A stretch of 64,000 nucleotides of DNA from Acidimicrobiia bacterium (GTDB lineage Bacteria; Actinomycetota; Acidimicrobiia; Spongiisociales; UBA5794), in the NCBI GenBank assembly GCA_026985095.1, contig JALSQW010000063.1, forward strand, positions 1 through 64,000, read 5' to 3'. Position numbers and translations under genes: made by a program. This document shows positions 59,081-64,000 of the stretch, piece by piece. The notes under the pieces are model-generated. The model saw nothing but the letters and a program-made list of their open reading frames with translations. It searched no databases and was not told the DNA's origin. Position 1 is the first letter of the stretch. The number at the start of each line of letters is the position of its first letter.

Positions 59081-59883
59081 ACCTCCACCTCGAAGATGCG
59101 GAGCGCCTCGTTGAGGGAGGTCTTACGGTCGGTCGACTCGGTCCGATAGCCGATCAGGAGAGGCGTTTGCAGCTGGTAGACGCCGGCGGCGAACTCCTTG
59201 GCTCGGGTGCCGGGCACGACGACGGCGTTGCGTGGCACCCGCCCACGGATCTCCACCGGCTCGGGCCCGGTGACGTCGATGATCGGGATCGACGCCGAGA
59301 TCGCCGTGTTGGCGCCCAGGACGGCCCCCTCCTCCACGACGACACCCTCCACGACGATGGAGCGACTCCCGATGAAGGCCCCGTCCTCGACGACGACCGG
59401 TCGGGCGCCCGGCGGCTCCAGGACGCCACCGATCCCGACGCCGCCCGACAGGTGGACGTCACGTCCGATCTGGGCACACGAACCGACGGTGGCCCACGTG
59501 TCGACCATCGTGCCGGCGCCGACACGGGCGCCGATGTTGACGTACCCCGGCATGACGACCACTCCCGGCTCGCAGAACGCGCCGTAACGGACGACCCCGG
59601 GCGGAACGACCCGTACCCCCGCGGCGGCGAGGTCGGTCTTGGTGGGGATCTTGTCGTACCACTCGAAGGGTCCCGCCCCCATGGTCCGGACCTCTGCGAG
59701 ACGGAAGTAGAGGAGGATCGCTTCCTTCACCCACGTGTGGACGATCCATTCTCCGTCGACCTTCTCCGCGACGCGCAGCTCACCCCGGTCGAGGGCGGCG
59801 ACGGTCCGTTCGACGGCGTCGCTCGCCTCGGCGAGGCGACCCAGGTCCCGATAGGCGGCTTCGATGATCTGCTGATCGCTCAT
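59077..59883 (-). CDS. dapD: Tetrahydrodipicolinate N-succinyltransferase
   Basis: A 268-residue left-handed beta-helix transferase, adding succinyl from succinyl-CoA to tetrahydrodipicolinate. It starts SDQQIIEAAYRDLGRLAEASDAVER with the alpha-helical domain, then the hexapeptide repeats VVRYGAFCEPGVVVMPGYVNIGARVGAGTMVDTWATVGSCAQIGRDVHLSGGVGIGGVLEPPGARPVVVEDGAFIGSRSIVVEG with isoleucine/glycine spacing, typical of the long DapD. A GATAAT hexamer lies 6 nt before ATG 59883, suggesting an internal leaderless promoter, and its stop overlaps dapE. Confidence 0.93.
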   Translation of the reverse strand: MSDQQIIEAAYRDLGRLAEASDAVERTVAALDRGELRVAEKVDGEWIVHTWVKEAILLYFRLAEVRTMGAGPFEWYDKIPTKTDLAAAGVRVVPPGVVRYGAFCEPGVVVMPGYVNIGARVGAGTMVDTWATVGSCAQIGRDVHLSGGVGIGGVLEPPGARPVVVEDGAFIGSRSIVVEGVVVEEGAVLGANTAISASIPIIDVTGPEPVEIRGRVPRNAVVVPGTRAKEFAAGVYQLQTPLLIGYRTESTDRKTSLNEALRIFEVEV

Positions 59884-59893
59884 GGGGCCATTA

Positions 59894-61048
59894 TCACCGG
59901 CCGAGCAGCCCTACGAGCTGCTCGGCGGCCGCCGCGCATTCGTCCACGGTGGGAACGAGGGCGAGACGGATGTAGCCCTCGCCACCGGGGCCGAAGAAGC
60001 GCCCCGGAGAGACCACGATGCCGTGTTCGAGGAGCCGGTCCGTCACCGCCAGGTCGTCGTCGACGACGACCCACAGGTACAGGCCCGCTCGGGATGCCAC
60101 GATCTCGAAGCCGATGCGCTCGAAGGCCCGACGCAAGATCCGTCGCTTCTCCGAGAAGATGGCCCGACGCTGCGCGACGTGGACGTCGTCGCTCCAGGCG
60201 GCCGCGGCGGCAGCCTGCACGAACTCGGGTGGGATCGTGCCGGTCGTCGACCGCAGTGCCCTGAGCGCGGCGATCGCGTCGGCGTCGCCGACGACGGCCC
60301 CCGACCGGTAGCCCGTCATCCCCGACCGTTTCGACAAGCTGAGGTACACCAGAAGCCCCTCGGCGGCCGGACCGGCGATCTGCAGCATCGACGCGGGGCC
60401 GTCGGGGTAGGCGTCCTCGTCGTACACGTCGACGTAGCACTCGTCAGCGAGCAGCAGCGTGTCGGAGGCTCGAGCGGCGGCGTACAACTCGGCGAGGTCA
60501 CCGCTGGGGGTGACGGCGCCCGAGGGATTGTGCGGCGAACAGGTCCACACGAGCCGAGCCCGTTCCCACACCGACGGCGGGATGTCACCGGCGCGCAGGA
60601 CGAAGTCGCCGTCGAGGACCACCCGGTGCACCTCCGCTCCGGCGAAGCGGGCACCCCGCTCGTACACGGGATAGCCGGGAGTCGGCACGACCACGAGGTC
60701 ACCGGCGTCACGATCGACGAAGACGAACGGGGTCGAGAAGATGGCTTCCTTCGATCCGGCCGAGGGGAGGATCTGGCGATCGGGATCGACCTCGACGTCG
60801 AACCGTCGCTCCAGGTACGCCGCCACCGCATGCCGGAACTCGACGAGGCCGGAAGCGGTCGGGTACTGGGACACCGCTCCGACCGCCTCGACGAGGGCGG
60901 TGCGGATGAACTCGGGCGTCGGCTCACGAGGATCGCCGATGGAGAAGTCGATGAGCGGCAGTCCCGCGTCGCGGCGCTCGCGGGCCCGCATCTGGATCGT
61001 GGCGATGGGGTAGCCGCCGAGCTGTTCGAGGACCGGGTTCCTGCGCAT
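59894..61048 (-). CDS. dapC: Succinyl-diaminopimelate aminotransferase (DapC)
   Basis: A 384-residue class I/II PLP aminotransferase. Family stretches: LPLIDFSIGDPREPTPEFI, QYPTASGLVEFRHAVAAYLERRFDV, the SPHNPSGAVTP motif, DECYVDVY, and the PLP Lys in YLSLSKRSGMTGYRSGAVVG; the C-terminal FGPGGEGYIRLALVPT has the Arg for the carboxylate. Position directly before dapD and dapE supports N-succinyl-LL-2-amino-6-oxopimelate as substrate rather than general use. TACCGT lies 6 nt before ATG 61048, fitting a leaderless operon start. Confidence 0.9.
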   Translation of the reverse strand: MRRNPVLEQLGGYPIATIQMRARERRDAGLPLIDFSIGDPREPTPEFIRTALVEAVGAVSQYPTASGLVEFRHAVAAYLERRFDVEVDPDRQILPSAGSKEAIFSTPFVFVDRDAGDLVVVPTPGYPVYERGARFAGAEVHRVVLDGDFVLRAGDIPPSVWERARLVWTCSPHNPSGAVTPSGDLAELYAAARASDTLLLADECYVDVYDEDAYPDGPASMLQIAGPAAEGLLVYLSLSKRSGMTGYRSGAVVGDADAIAALRALRSTTGTIPPEFVQAAAAAAWSDDVHVAQRRAIFSEKRRILRRAFERIGFEIVASRAGLYLWVVVDDDLAVTDRLLEHGIVVSPGRFFGPGGEGYIRLALVPTVDECAAAAEQLVGLLGR

Positions 61049-61184
61049 GGACCCACGGTAGTGGCCCCACGCCGCGGCCCGAATGCGAGGAACCGTGACC
61101 GGGGGCCTCCAACGCATCGTCCTGGCCGGTGTCGGGGGACGCGACGGGGTCGAATGGGCCCACCGCTCGCCTACGCTGACGTCC

Positions 61185-61586
61185 ATGTCGCGAACCCGCT
61201 ACCGGATCGTCCTCGGGCTTCTCGGGGTCACGTTCATCGTGATCGTGGTCGGCTCGGTGCTGATCCTCCCCGAAGGCACGCCGACGAGCCTCCCGGGCCC
61301 GGTGCGCGAGCTGTCCCCTCGCGATGGCGACCTGGTACTGCGACAGGCGAAGATCGAGTTCCGGACCGACCCTGCGTACCGTGCCAGCTTCGTCATCGAC
61401 GGCGTCTCGATCCCCGACGACGAGGTCATCACCATGGCCGGTACCGGGATCCACGTCTACCAGCCGGGCCCCGGCAAGACCATCGAGGAGTGGACCCCCG
61501 GGTTCCATGTGGTCGAGGCCGCGTGGGACACGGTCTCGGGTCTGCCGGATCCGGGCTCGATCACCTGGTCGTTTCGCGTTCAGTGA
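61185..61586 (+). CDS. Membrane-anchored hypothetical protein
   Basis: A 133-residue protein with one N-terminal helix (YRIVLGLLGVTFIVIVVGSVLIL), then an extracytoplasmic beta-rich part: LPGPVRELSPRDGDLVLRQAKIEFRTDPAYRASFVIDGVSIPDDEVITM and FHVVEAAWDTVSGLPDPGSITWSFRVQ. It resembles an immunoglobulin-like or copper-resistance CopC-type fold in outline, but I cannot assign it. TACGCT lies 7 nt before ATG 61185. It is convergent with ligA by 6 bp and divergent from the dap operon. Confidence 0.72.
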   Translation: MSRTRYRIVLGLLGVTFIVIVVGSVLILPEGTPTSLPGPVRELSPRDGDLVLRQAKIEFRTDPAYRASFVIDGVSIPDDEVITMAGTGIHVYQPGPGKTIEEWTPGFHVVEAAWDTVSGLPDPGSITWSFRVQ

Positions 61587-61592
61587 CCGCGC

Positions 61593-64000
<2,408 letters not shown>

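Overview
The window is very GC-rich, densely coded and strongly biased to G/C third positions. Gene content points to the phylum Actinomycetota: a mycothiol S-conjugate amidase (mca) and a second MshB-like PIG-L deacetylase, an F420-type guanylyltransferase (cofC), many T/P-linker lipoproteins, a mycobacterial-type LexA box, and the gatB-gatA-gatC ... ligA-(MetE-like) order also seen around M. tuberculosis Rv3009c-Rv3015c. Multi-domain VanW/PASTA proteins, DUF1800/DUF1501 proteins and a GatCAB route for Gln-tRNA would suit a deep-branching lineage such as Acidimicrobiia, but that class assignment is inference. I see no rRNA, CRISPR array, insertion sequence, integrase or phage gene.

Layout: 1-9.3 kb is accessory: three small secreted proteins or lipoproteins, a large BNR-repeat lipoprotein, a decayed PPOX flavoprotein gene, an SDR, a DUF1800/DUF1501 pair, another lipoprotein, and a LexA box attached to the stump of a DUF222/HNH (13E12-type) gene. 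9.3-15.5 kb is an envelope-stress-like block on the minus strand: response regulator, histidine kinase, HtrA-like protease, MoxR ATPase, DUF58 and VWA proteins, with a tandem 11-bp repeat in front of the protease gene. 15.6-21.9 kb holds a secreted nuclease/lamin-tail lipoprotein, proline catabolism (pruA), a single-domain response regulator, and a divergent metal-resistance locus (P-type ATPase / ArsR-CDF). 22-29.5 kb carries ADP-ribosylglycohydrolase + phosphoribosyltransferase, a diacylglycerol kinase-like protein, a three-gene MscS + twin dynamin-like GTPase operon, mca, and a solitary Cas4/RecB-like nuclease. 29.6-41.2 kb holds tandem VanW-PASTA proteins, pyruvate kinase, an amino-acid ABC binding protein and permease without an ATPase, then VOC-cofC-PIG-L, a sugar-type ABC ATPase and an SDR.

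41.2-53.6 kb contains tRNA-Glu(CTC) and tRNA-Gln(CTG), a stand-alone LigD-type 3'-phosphoesterase, VanY, gltX with a FAH hydrolase, a conserved unknown gene and ilvE, an S9 peptidase, pgpA, serA, and a tungstate-type ABC transporter (tupBCA). 53.6-64 kb is housekeeping: HAD and SRPBCC proteins, gatB-gatA-gatC, dapE-dapD-dapC, ligA and the 3' part of a MetE-like gene.

How the genes work together: gltX, the two tRNAs and gatCAB together form a complete apparent route for Glu- and Gln-tRNA. Many genes overlap by ATGA/GTGA, implying translationally coupled operons. About twenty operon-leading genes have a TAnnnT hexamer 4-9 nt before the start codon and usually no Shine-Dalgarno, a recurrent leaderless-transcript architecture. 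Start codons were reassigned on this basis, on Shine-Dalgarno sites, signal peptides and coupling overlaps.
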